64,000 nt of DNA from Prionace glauca (taxonomy: Eukaryota > Chordata > Chondrichthyes > Carcharhiniformes > Carcharhinidae): the NCBI GenBank assembly GCA_037974335.1, contig CM075760.1, positions 3,388,859 to 3,452,858 of the forward strand, written 5' to 3'. The notes under the pieces were generated by a model, which saw nothing but the letters and a program-made list of their open reading frames with translations, did no database searches and had not been told where the DNA came from. A program made the position numbers and the translations under genes. Every line of letters begins with the position of its first letter. Within the stretch, counting starts at the first letter, position 1. Positions 34,698-46,000 of the stretch are shown piece by piece.

Positions 34698-34781
34698 ATT
34701 GTCTTGTAACATTTGCTGCTTTCCTGGGTGAACTACAGCTCTCCATGCCCTTGTCAGTGTCAGCTCTCAAACTAAGTCTCA

Positions 34782-35366
34782 TAAGAACATAAGAACATAA
34801 GAAATAGGAGCAGGAGTAGGCCATCTGGCCCTTCGAGCCTGCCCCGCCATTCAATAAGATCATGGCTGATCTGTCGTGACTCAGCTCCACCTTCCCGCCC
34901 TCTCCCCATAACCCTTAATCCCTTCTCTTATCAAAAACCCATCAACCCGTTTCTTAAAAATATTTAGCGAGGCAGCCTCCACCACTTCAACGGGCAGAGA
35001 ATTCCAGAGATTCACCACCCTTTGAGTGAAGAAGTTCCTCCTCAACTCTGTTCTAAACCGCCCCCCCTTTATCTTGAGGCTGTGCCCCCTAGTCCTACAG
35101 TCTTTTTTGAGCGGGAAGAGTCTCTCCACCTCTATCCTTTCCATCCCATTCATCATCTTATACGTCTCAATGAGATCTCCCCTCATTCTTCTAAACTCTA
35201 ACGAGTACAAGCCTAGTTTATTCAGCCTCTCCTCATAGCTCAATCCCCTCAACTCCGGTATCAGCCGAGTAAACCTCCTCTGCACTCCCTCCAGGGCCAA
35301 AACATCCTTGCGCAGGTGCGGCGCCCAAAACTGCACACAGTACTCCAGCTGCGGCCTCACCAAAGT
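34782..35366 (-). mobile_element. CR1-clade LINE 3' fragment (family C)
   Basis: Frame 35429-34881 on - encodes [20 protein letters not shown] and [19 protein letters not shown]. The 3' end carries AAGAACAT repeats. Very close to the 1-800 copy. Confidence 0.9.
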
Positions 35367-36785
35367 CTCACTCCATCCCGCTTTGTTAATCTCACAGTTG
35401 CGAGTTTGTGAGTAAAAACTGGTGTTCACTTCAATGGAAGTCGGTCCCGTTTAATGCTTAATTTCAGAGATAGGTTTTCTTGCCATTTGGCAAGTATTTG
35501 GATTCAGGTCATGGAGATATCTGGATCAGTGGAAAGCATAAATCCACCTCATTACTACAGATTTTCCTTTGTATCACCATCTTTATCATTAGTGTTTTGC
35601 AGCCTATCACTGTACCTCTCTTTCTGTACTTGTTCGTGACCTGTTGCCCATGTACCATTTCCAATTGAATGTGAAACTACAAATCTCACTCATTTGATTC
35701 TGACAGAGCCGTTCTCGGCTTGGAATAAATTTATTTGTTTTAAAGGATGATTAAAAACAATAAAGCTTCTCGTATTGAGCATATCGCATCCGGGCTGCGG
35801 CCCTGAAAGCACCGAATCTTAAAGCCCATACAACGAGGATCTCGTGTTCCTGATTCTCTCAGATACTGGTTACAGGAATGTGCACCGGGCTATTTATCCA
35901 CAGTCACGCACTCCTTGCACGTTGTTAAGTTTTGAAATTGTTCATCTTTTCATTCTGGTTTGCATTTTGTTGGAAGCAGAGCTTTGATGAACTGATTTTC
36001 TTTTCATCATATTTACCGCAATAAGGTTTATAAGAATTCGATGCTAACATTGCTCTTTGAATGTGGGGGGCTATTGTGAAATGTAATGCAATAAACAGAC
36101 ATGTTTATTTTTGGTCTTTGTTTTTCCCTGTGCTAAACCATGCGCCATCTACATCGGTAATGAATGCGCTAAAACTAGAAGATTATGCGTTATTTCCTTT
36201 AATATTTTAATGGAAGTATTTGCAATGTTTAATAAGAAACTATCTGTGTGATGATATTACTGACTGAGCGAGTTCACCCTCTTAGACAGGAAGACTGTTC
36301 AGGGTGATAACATGTTACTCACGGCTGCTCTTTCGTTGTCAGTTTAGGTAACTTCCTGTTTGTCTGCAGCTGCATGCAAACTGCGCATCTCACTTCTGAG
36401 TAGAAATTAAATCCAGGGGCCAAAATCTGGTGGTGACACCTGTCAAGCTGGTATATATCTTGCCACAGTGTCGACGCAGGAGCACACAGATCACGCAACG
36501 GTGGTATTCTTAAAAGCGGAAAATATTGTTTGTTAAGAGTTTACATTCCCATAAATAATTAGATGTGTTTGTCGGTCAGTCACTGATCTCAGCGTGTTGT
36601 CTGAAACAGCGAAGTGATAGCATGCTGCATTACATATTGCACCATTTTCTCTGTTACTTGTTTCTTTCATTTTAACGATTTTCTCTTTCATCACCGCATC
36701 CCTCCTATTTTCCACCGATCAGCTCCATGCCCTGTCTATTAGTCCTCTCGTCCTTCATCCATAAAAACATCTACTTTTTTTGTTA
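35367..36785. other. No gene seen
   Basis: AT-rich spacer upstream of the antibody locus. Only short frames without recognisable domains. Confidence 0.45.
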
Positions 36786-36875
36786 TTTCATCTATCTATC
36801 TATCTATCACTCTATCTATCTATCACTCTATCTATCTATCTATCTATCGATCTGCCTATCTGTCTATTTATCACA
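36786..36875 (+). repeat. (CTAT)n microsatellite
   Basis: CTAT repeats with interruptions (CACTCTATC, GATCTGCC). Confidence 0.9.
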
Positions 36876-36924
36876 ATTTCATGCTATGCTCCAATGGATT
36901 GTAGGGACAATTCACAGCATACAT

Positions 36925-37175
36925 TGAGGTGGCATGCTAGCATGGTGATTCGCATGGTGATTATCCCAGCGGCAGTGACTCGGGATAAATGCCAATATCC
37001 AATGGCTGCCTTTGTGGTATTTGCATATTCTCCCTGTATCTGCATGGGTTTCCGGGTGTTCCGGTGTCTTCTTAGAGTGCAGAGATGTACAGGTTTCTGG
37101 CTTTGCCACGCAAATTGATTCTTTCTGCATTTTAGTGCAGAAGTGTCTTTCTGGACTGTAGTGATTCTATCATAT
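36925..37175 (+). mobile_element. Degenerate SINE
   Basis: GTATTTGCATATTCTCCCTG, GTTCCGGTGTCTTCTTAG and CTGTAGTGATTCTATCAT mark an old HE1-like SINE copy. Confidence 0.6.
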
Positions 37176-38689
37176 TAGACGCAGGGGTAACCTTTCCAGA
37201 GTGGTCGAAATATGATTCCATATTTGAACAGAATGAAACATTCATGCAATAGTAATATAATCAAAATTATTATTGCTGAATGTAGTTGTGTCTGAAAATT
37301 TCTCCTTTCCAATTCTAAAGCTTTTTAATTTGAATTTGATTTTAAGATGATCGGACAGTGTTGAAGGAACTGATCCCGGACTTGCTGCACAAAAGCCTCA
37401 GACGCTTCCTCTAAATGACACAGTGTGTGTTTGTCACATAAATACGATACTGGTTAACTGCCAAATACGTCCCGGGGCAGATTAGCGAAAGTATAAATTC
37501 CCATGTGGTTATTTTGAACCTACGAACATTAGACACCTAGTTTTGTAAGTAATGTGCATTTTAAATTAAATTAAAATAAGTGATTATCTTCGCTATCTTC
37601 CATGTTCAGAAGATAATACATTACGATAGGGTATTTGAAATGAACAAAGATCATTCTTTTTGTTCTAAGATGATTAATTAGCAATCCATGAAGATTAAGA
37701 AGAAACTTCTATATCCAATATGTCACAAAATGAGAAGGACTTGTCGGCATTGTTTTTAAGATGAATTAATTGAAAACTTCTGCTCTCAACTAGAGTAATT
37801 TGTCTGTGTTTCTGATTTGCAGCCTCATACTTTCCAATTAAAGCTATTCTACTTTGGGTTTTGCTATCACATCCAGTTGCAATGAATAAATAATTGATAA
37901 ATTTCCGTTTCGCTTCGACTGCTGATTTTGGCATTTTCCCCGCTGATATTGTGTATCTTGAAATCAATATATACGGTATTCCAAGAATAGTTCGAATTAC
38001 ATAGCTGTTGCTGTAGAATTGTATGATGGGGACAGTTTTACTGAATGCATTTTTGTTTCTGATTCATCACGTTCCCTTCATTGAAAGCTGATCTGAAATG
38101 CCAGTACAACGCCCTCTTACCCGCAGTTCTCAGGGTACTGGCGACGTGTGGCATCAAGGGGGACTGGTAAAAAGTTGCACAAACATGAATCAAGGGGAAA
38201 ACTTTACTGAAAAACATACCTGCCTCAGAGAGAATGGTTGTGTTGATGAATGCCCATTAGTTGTCCTTGCACATTGCAGCAAGCGTTCCTTGCTGTTGTG
38301 CGTGAGGCTCAACTATATTCAACGGATCCGTTAATGAGAACAGTTTCATCATAAGTCCAGAAGATGATTGCTGATGATTGCAAAATGTTAGCTGTCATTT
38401 TTAAATAAAACATTCCATGCCAATCTACAGAAAGAGGTGAACAATATTTCAGTATTGGTCGACGTGTGACAAATAAAAGTTGCCCGAAACAATTCACAAG
38501 TAATGGCGATTCCAAACATAGAACATTTCACCTCACTGCTTACTATTCAATGGTGTTACTAATAGCTGAACCACGAATTTGCGATTCACAGTTGACAATA
38601 TGATGGATCTGGATCAGTTATACACCCACTGTATAACCATTATATAACCAGGTATATCACCATTGAGCTTTGGCAAGGGGTCACCTGGA
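37176..38689. other. No gene seen
   Basis: AT-rich. The frames at 37695-37967 (-) and 38098-38334 (+) have no recognisable domain. Confidence 0.4.
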
Positions 38690-38775
38690 CACAAAACGTC
38701 AGCTCTTTTCTCTCCTTACAAAGTCTGCTAGACCTGCTGAGATTCTCCAGAATTTTCTCTTTTGGTATAACCATT
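38690..38775 (+). repeat. Dispersed repeat tail (Penelope-like?)
   Basis: AAAACGTCAGCTCTTTTCTC, then GACCTGCTGAGATTCTCCAG. Related to 8540-8690 and the inverted 30610-30710. Confidence 0.45.
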
Positions 38776-39660
38776 ATGGCTTATAATGCTGTTAATTCAG
38801 AAACCAGTACCTCACGTTTTGACTCCGCAAAGAATGAAAAAATATGGTTATAGCATCCGAGATGAATATGGTGTATTACATTGTATAAATGAATGTGGCT
38901 CCAACAAAAATTAGAGAGGTTAATAACCTCCAGGACAAACCTGCGCACATGATCGGCAATCATTTCACAACTTCTAATATTACTCCTTGCACCACTGACA
39001 CACAATGGCAACATACCTAACTACATACATGATGCTCTGTTACAAATCACAAGAGCTCATTCGACCGGAGTTTCCAGACTCCAGACGTGTTTCTCCCTGA
39101 AGGACAGAGTCAGCAGACCTAATTGAAATCCAAGGTCTGCAAGTTGAACTCCAGGCCACACATGTTCCAGATTTGGAACGCGATAGTCATCCTTTCACTG
39201 TGCATGGATTCAATATTAGAACTGTTTTCCTCACATCATTAAAATTGCATCGTTAGCAAATACGCAGCAGCTGATCTCAAGTGTTGTTTACCCCATTTCC
39301 TCAAGGGCAAACGGGTATGTGCAGCAGACGTTCGGGTAACATGAGAGAATTGGAAAAGAACAATACCTTCAGTTAAAAGATTGTGCAAATTTTGCAGTAT
39401 CGACCGCAGCTCAAAAAAACCGGAGGATCAGGCATAGGCCTCGATTTATCTCCAAATTGTGTAATAATTTGCATTGTAAAGATAATCACTGTTCACATTC
39501 CAAAAGCTAGTTGCATGATTGGGCAACACTTCACACTATTCTTGTTACTTTATTTATTGTAAGCAATCGGCAGCCCCCCCCCCCCTCCCCTTTAAATGTT
39601 ACTTTATTTTCTAGTGATGTTTTAAAAGTTGCTCTCCTCTGAAATAATGCAGTTTTGTTT
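38776..39660. other. Antibody locus upstream DNA; one exact octamer
   Basis: No gene. A perfect Ig octamer ATTTGCAT lies at 39467-39474, about 510 bp before the leader ATG. A C-run is at 39573-39586. Confidence 0.4.
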
Positions 39661-39683
39661 TAAGTTTCATTTCTGAGCAATAG

Positions 39684-39906
39684 ATTTGCAATTGCATCTT
39701 TCGTGCCAAGGAATGAACTTGAAGGAGAAGCGGCTGCTAATTAATTATCCCACGCTGATCTAAACGCCACTGTTAAGGTAATACTCTTAATATAATGGAA
39801 CATTATTGTCTGATGTGGAAGGCGGGACTTGTACTCGTCAATGCCTCGATGAGCGAATCAGCAGTTGGTTTCTATAATCTCGCCCTCTTCAGCCATGATA
39901 TTTAAA
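39684..39906 (+). promoter_or_regulatory. Candidate IgM promoter elements
   Basis: ATTTGCAA (39684-39691, 7 of 8 to the Ig octamer), followed by two TATA-like sequences: TATAAT at 39873 and TATTTAAA at 39899, the latter about 85 bp before the leader ATG. Spacing from the octamer-like site to TATA is longer than in mammalian VH promoters. Assignment is inferred. Confidence 0.4.
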
Positions 39907-39986
39907 TGCCCGTAGTTGCGGCCTCAGTGGAAGAAGCCAAAGGCAGAGAGAATTTCTTGGCACCATCTTCCCCAACTGCAAGAAAA

Positions 39987-40032
39987 ATGAGGTCGGCGAT
40001 TTGTCTCAGTTTGTTGCTGGACTTGTTTTTCC
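39987..40032 (+). CDS. IgM leader exon
   Basis: Fifteen codons plus one base: [15 protein letters not shown], then donor GTGAGT at 40033 (phase 1, the classic Ig leader split). The hydrophobic core is unusual in holding an Asp. An in-frame upstream ATG at 39906 would add a non-hydrophobic N-terminus, so the ATG at 39987 is preferred. Confidence 0.85.
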
Positions 40033-43000
40033 GTGAGTATATAGACATATATTATTGTCCAAGACTCATAACGTTATTTCATCAGTACATTAAAGCTGTT
40101 GTAGTGTGAGGTGTTATCCAACTATCACTGTTAGTCCATGTCTGGCATGTTACGGAGTCAGGGATCATTTCATCCGGATTAACACTGGGTTTTTATGAAT
40201 GCTGTTTGCAGGTGTTAAGACGGCTGTTGTGCTGAGTCAGCCAGAAGCGGCGATCGGGGGACCAGGGTGCTCCCTCAGACTGACCTGCCAAACAAGCGGG
40301 TTTGATCTCGGAAGCCAATGGATGGCTTGGCTCCGGCAGCCTCCGGGAGGAGGGTTGGATTGGATGTTTTACTACCTCCACTCTGCGAGCAAGCATTCAG
40401 CACCGGGAGTTGAGGGCCGATTCACAGCGTCAAAGGACATGTCAAGTAATATCTTCGCTCTGGACGTGAAGAACCCAGGACCAGAAGACAACGGGATCTA
40501 TTACTGTGCAATGTTACAGCAGGGGAGGGGAGCGAACGTACTCTGTCTCGACAATTGGGGACAAGGGACCATGGTGACGGTGGCAGCAGGTAAGCACAAA
40601 ATGATATTCAGATATTGTAATGTTTTCACTTTCATGTTATATTGATGTTCACTTTAATGTACGGAAGACTGCAATCGGTAAAATCTCCCTTAAGTTTGTT
40701 TCTCCCCCTCAATGGTTCATGTGACTCGTATGAAGATAATTTTAAAAATGCAAAGGACAAAGAGATGTACACATAAGAGCAGACCCTTCGGCCCTGTAAA
40801 GCTGTGCCGATCTGGATGCCCTAACTATACAAACAAAAAGACCTTTTGCAGTTACTCGTTCCATATCCCTTTTCCCTCTGTCTCCATCCAGATGCCTCTT
40901 TTTGCGAATGTGCTTGCTTCCAGACAGCGCGTTCGAGGCATCCACTATTCTCAGCATTACAAATGTACCCCGCGCAAGTCCCTTAAACTTTCCACCTCTC
41001 AGCTTGAGCCTGTGCCCATTTGCATTTGATTCTTTCAACATTGGGGGGGGGGGGGGAAGCCTCTGACCATCCACCCTGTCAACGCCTCTCGTTATTTTGT
41101 TGTAATCTATCAGGTTCCCCTCAGCCTCTGCCTTTCCAGCAAAGACAATCCTAGTCTATTCAACCTCCCCTCATAGTTAACATCCTTGTGACCAGACAAC
41201 ATCCTGGTGAAGTTTCTTTGCACTCTCTCCAAAGCTATTGTGATCAGAACTGCAATGCAATACTACACATCGGGCCTCAACAAGGCTTTAAGTATCGACA
41301 ACATTATTTCCCGACATTTGCACACAATCCCCTGTTCAAGTAAAGCAAGCATGCCATATGTCCTCTTAAAACAGACTATTTAAACACACCACTTCTCCAC
41401 ATTCATTAAATACTTCTATGGATTATATTCATATTTAATATGCTTTAGCATCTCTTTTTTTTGCACAGTAGGCACCTTGCTTTTTACTTGAGCAATTCAC
41501 AGGCTTAAGCATGTATTGTCGCTTCTGCAGCTTTTGAATCTCCAGGACATCTAATGGTCTGGGCATTTGTGATGAAATTGTTTAACATTGATGGAATACG
41601 ATTGCAGGCAGAACCATTTCCCATGAAGCTATGTTAAAAACAACCTTAAAACGCAGTATCTTCAAATTGTCAGTTATTACTGTAAGGCTCGCAAATGCTC
41701 ATGTGTAGTGCACTATATTTCAAAGTCGTGTATATTTATCACAGATCTACCGTTTGTTTCATTCCATGATTTAAATGAGAGTTGTCATAATGCAGTAGCA
41801 TAATATGTTGATAAACTATCTGAGAGTCCCCAAATTAACTGACCGAACATATTGTTTCTGCACACAACCAGTTGCTAGCACTCGCTATTCAAGCTTGTTC
41901 TAATAATTAATAAATTTAGAGAGCTGCAGAGTTGTTGTGTTTCGTGTTCAGATATTCTGGCAGTGTTATTCTCCTGAAACTTTGCCGAATGGATGTGCTT
42001 AACCACAAAATGTACCAAAGGATAGTTTCAGATTTGGTGCTTAGCTGCTGTGGCATGTTCTGGTCATTTTACAAAGAACAATACAGCACAGGAATCAGGC
42101 CGTTCGGACAAATAAGCCTGCGCCAAACATGCTTCCAACTAGTCTATTCGTTTGTATCCCTCCATTCCCAGTATGTTCATGTGGCTATCCAGATAAGCCT
42201 TAAACGATCCCAACGTGTCCGCCTCTACCACCTTGCTTGGCAGTGCATTCCAGGCCGCCACCACCCTCTGTGTAAAATACCTCCCTCTGACATCTGTATT
42301 GAACCTTGCCCCCCCCCCCACCTTGAATCTGTGACCCCTTGTGTTCATCACCTTCAACCTGGGGAAAAAGCTTTCCACTGTCCACCCTACCTATGCCCTT
42401 TAAGTCAAAATCATCTTAGAAGCTGGTGACATCGAGAATGTTAACTTCTTTTGATTGCTGATTTCACCAATGTGTTCGGCACAGCAAGTTTGGTCTGTTT
42501 AAAAGTTTTGAGGATTGGTGAGATTACCCAGGGATCTGTGACTTCACCAGTTAGACCATTTACCAGATTGCAGATGCTGACGTTTGCTATCAATCAGGAA
42601 GCGTGCCATCAAGGTTCGACTTGATTAGCTATGGACTGTCGGATGGCTATGTTGAAGTTGTTTTTTTTTTGCTGTTGTATTTATTGTCAGCTTACCGTAT
42701 TCGTTGAGAACGATGATTTGCCTGAAGACATGCGGAAGCACAAGTGTGCTATTATGTAAGAACAACTGGGAGAAGGAGTGGGCCACCTGGCCCCTCAAGG
42801 ATGCACCACCATCCAATAAGGTCATGGCTGATCTCATTGTGGACTCAGCCCCACTTACCCGTCCGCTTACCAAAACCCTTACTTCCTTTACTGTTCAAAA
42901 ATTTATCTATCCTTGCCTTAAAATCATTCAATGAGGGAGCCTCAACTGCTTCACTGGGCAGGGATTTCCACAGATTCATAGAACATAGAACATTACAGCG

Positions 43001-46000
43001 CAGAACAGGCCCTTCGGCCCACGATGTTGCGCCGACCAGTTACAAAACAATGACCCACTAGCCTAAACTAATCCCTTTTCGTCCATAAACCTATCCACAG
43101 ATCTCTTAAACGCCCCCAAACTAGGTGCATTTACAACTGCAGCTGGCAGGGCATCCCAGTCCCTCACCACCCTCTGGGTAAAGAACCTACCCCTGACATC
43201 AGTCCTATAACTACACCCCCCCCCCCTTAATTTAAAGTCGTGCCCCCTCGTGTTAGCTTTCTCCATCCTAGGAAAAAGGCTATCACTATCTACCCTGTCT
43301 AAACCTCTAATCATCTTATATGTTTCAATAAGGTCCCCTCTTAGCCGCCTTCTTTCCAGCGAAAACAACCCCAAATCTCTCAGTCTCTCCTCATAGGATA
43401 TCCCCTCCATACCAGGCAACATCCTGGTAAACCTCCTCTGCACCCTTTCTGTGAAGAAGTCCCTCCTCAACTCAGTCCTAAATCTGCTCCCCCTTGTTCT
43501 GAGGCCATGCCCCCTAGTAGTATCACCCGTAAGTGGAAACAACTTCCTTGCACTATCTTATCTGTTCCCTTCATAATGTTTCTATACGATTTCGTCTCAG
43601 TCTTCTGAACTCCAATGAGTATAGCCTCAGTCTACTCAGTCTCTCTCCATAAGTCTCAACTCTGGAATCAACCTAGTGAATCTCCTCTGCACTCCCTCCA
43701 GTGCCAGTATATCCCTTCTCAAGAAAGGAGACCACAAATGTGCACAATACTCCAGGTGTGGCCTCACCAGCACCTTATAAACTGCAACATATGAACTCAC
43801 TCGAGTCTTAATCCATGTCGATGTAAAAGACTTTTCACTTAAGGTCAAATGTAAGTTAAGAATCGAACTGAAAGATATAAGTAAGAATCTAATTGTCACT
43901 GTCAGAGAATCAGGGAACCTGAGGACTGACAATCAACGTTTTTGTTCATGTTCCTGTGTTTCAGGTTTACAGTTCAGTTTTGTTTTGTTTCCACTGTTTG
44001 ATATACCTGAGCATGATTAGTTTGATTGTCACTTCTAACTTAAAGATATAACTTAACATTCAAGCTGGGGACACTTTTAGAATGCATTCCACAATTAACG
44101 TTACAGAGCTTCAGAGGGTTCTGTGTAGTGAGATTTAGAACAATCATTCTGTTCTGCTCTGGCGTGACATGGACTCCACTGGCAATTTTGTTTACCTAAT
44201 TTGTATCTTCGTCCAAAAAATAAGATGTAGGTGATGTCACTAAATAACAAATCAATACTAAGTTATGATTGAATCAGATTGATTTGAGCCTTAGCTGTCA
44301 AACACGCTAATTTAAAGGAGTGAGTATAAAACTACATGTGCTAATATGATCATGATTTTCTTTTTCACTTCAAATACGGAATATGCCTCTTTGATGTGCA
44401 GCTAATGCAAAACATTCATGAAATATTTGATAGCGAATAAATAAAACGCAGCCTTCATCAATCGCTAACCGACATCTTAACAGTCACACGAATATTTGCT
44501 GAACTGATATAGAGGCAGATATAATCTCTGAATTAGTCTGTCTGTCTAACTATCTATATATTGATCTACCTACCCACCAACCTATTTGTCTATCTGTTTT
44601 TTGTCTATCCATCTGTTAGATAACGAACGAAGGATCGTGACCATCGCTTTTTTAAAAACATTTCACACAGGCAATGTATCGTATCAAAACTGAAACATTT
44701 TGCGTGAATGTTAATGGTCCATTCAAAATTCAATCTTCAGTTGTCCAATTTTGGGATGTCTATCTAATTAACATCGAAGAGATGGTAAATTACAGCATAG
44801 ATTCAGTCAGGTGAATGAGATATGGAAAACAGTTAAAATGTGGGACAAATTGTCTACAATTCAAGCTGATATTCATTCCCGTTTTTTATCAGAAGTGTGA
44901 ATTCTCTACACTGGATCATACAACGCCTTTCCATTGACTCCTGTGCACTGTAATAATCAGACCATATTTTAAAGAAAAAACCCAAAATATCTTGGTGAAT
45001 GTCGTTCATTGATACGGAAGCAAATACTTTTACGATGCAGTCTGATCAAAGGACTGTTGATTAAGCATCTTACTCAGGATTTCGGGAAGATTACTTTCCC
45101 ATTTAGTTGAGTTGAAAGGCAGAACAACATATTCAAAAGGAAAAGAAAAAAAATTGAAAGGCGAGAATTTGAATACATGTTCCACCGCATTTGGATAAAA
45201 AAATGTAAACATCGAACAGAAAGTAAAAATGCTGTGACTAAATTAGTTCTTCTGGCTGAATGTACTTGATGAGCTGAACAGATTATAGAACATAGAACAT
45301 TACAGCACAAACAGGCCCTTCGGCCCTCGAGTTGCGCCGATCGCATCAACCCCACCAATCTATAGACCTATCTATAACCCCCAATCCCATTAAACCCCAT
45401 ATACTCATCCAGAAGTCTTTTAAAAGACCCCAGCGAGTTCGCCTCCACCACCGACGACGGCAGCCGATTCCATTCACTCACCACCCTCTGAGTGAAAAAC
45501 TTACCCCTAACATCACCTCTGTACTTCCCTCCCCGCACCTTAAATCTGTGTCCTCTCGTAGCGACCATTTCAACCCGGGGAAATAGCCTCTGAGAGTCCA
45601 CCCTATCTATTCCTCTTAACATTTTATAAACTTCTATCAGGTCGCCTCTCAACCTTCGCCTCTCCAGGGAAAAGAGTCCCAGCTCCCTCAACCTATCTTC
45701 ATAAGGCATGCCTCCCAGTCCAGGCAACATCCTTGTAAATCTCCTCTGCACCCTTTCAATAGCTTCTACGTCTTTCCTATAGTGAGGCGACCAGAACTGC
45801 GCACAGTACTCCAAATGAGGCCTGACGAGGGTCCTGTAAAGTTGCAGCATTACCTCCCGACTCCTAAACTCAATCCCTCGATTAATGAAGGCCAGTACAC
45901 CATACGCCTTCTTGACCACCTCCTCCACCTGCGAGGCCGATTTAAGAGTCCTGTGAACCCGGACCCCGAGATCCTTCTGCTCTTCAATGCTACTAAGACC

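Noticed and set aside
38098-38334. Possible small gene of 78 residues
   Set aside because: No domain, no promoter or splice context, random-looking composition.
39906-39986. Upstream in-frame ATG as antibody start
   Set aside because: It adds 27 polar residues before the hydrophobic core and overlaps the TATA-like element; a start at 39987 fits Ig leaders.
40212-40589. V domain of IgNAR or IgW instead of IgM
   Set aside because: FR3 ([15 protein letters not shown]) and the downstream four-domain C region with the secretory tail [15 protein letters not shown] are mu-type. IgW would have more C domains and IgNAR V domains lack the FR2 pattern [12 protein letters not shown].
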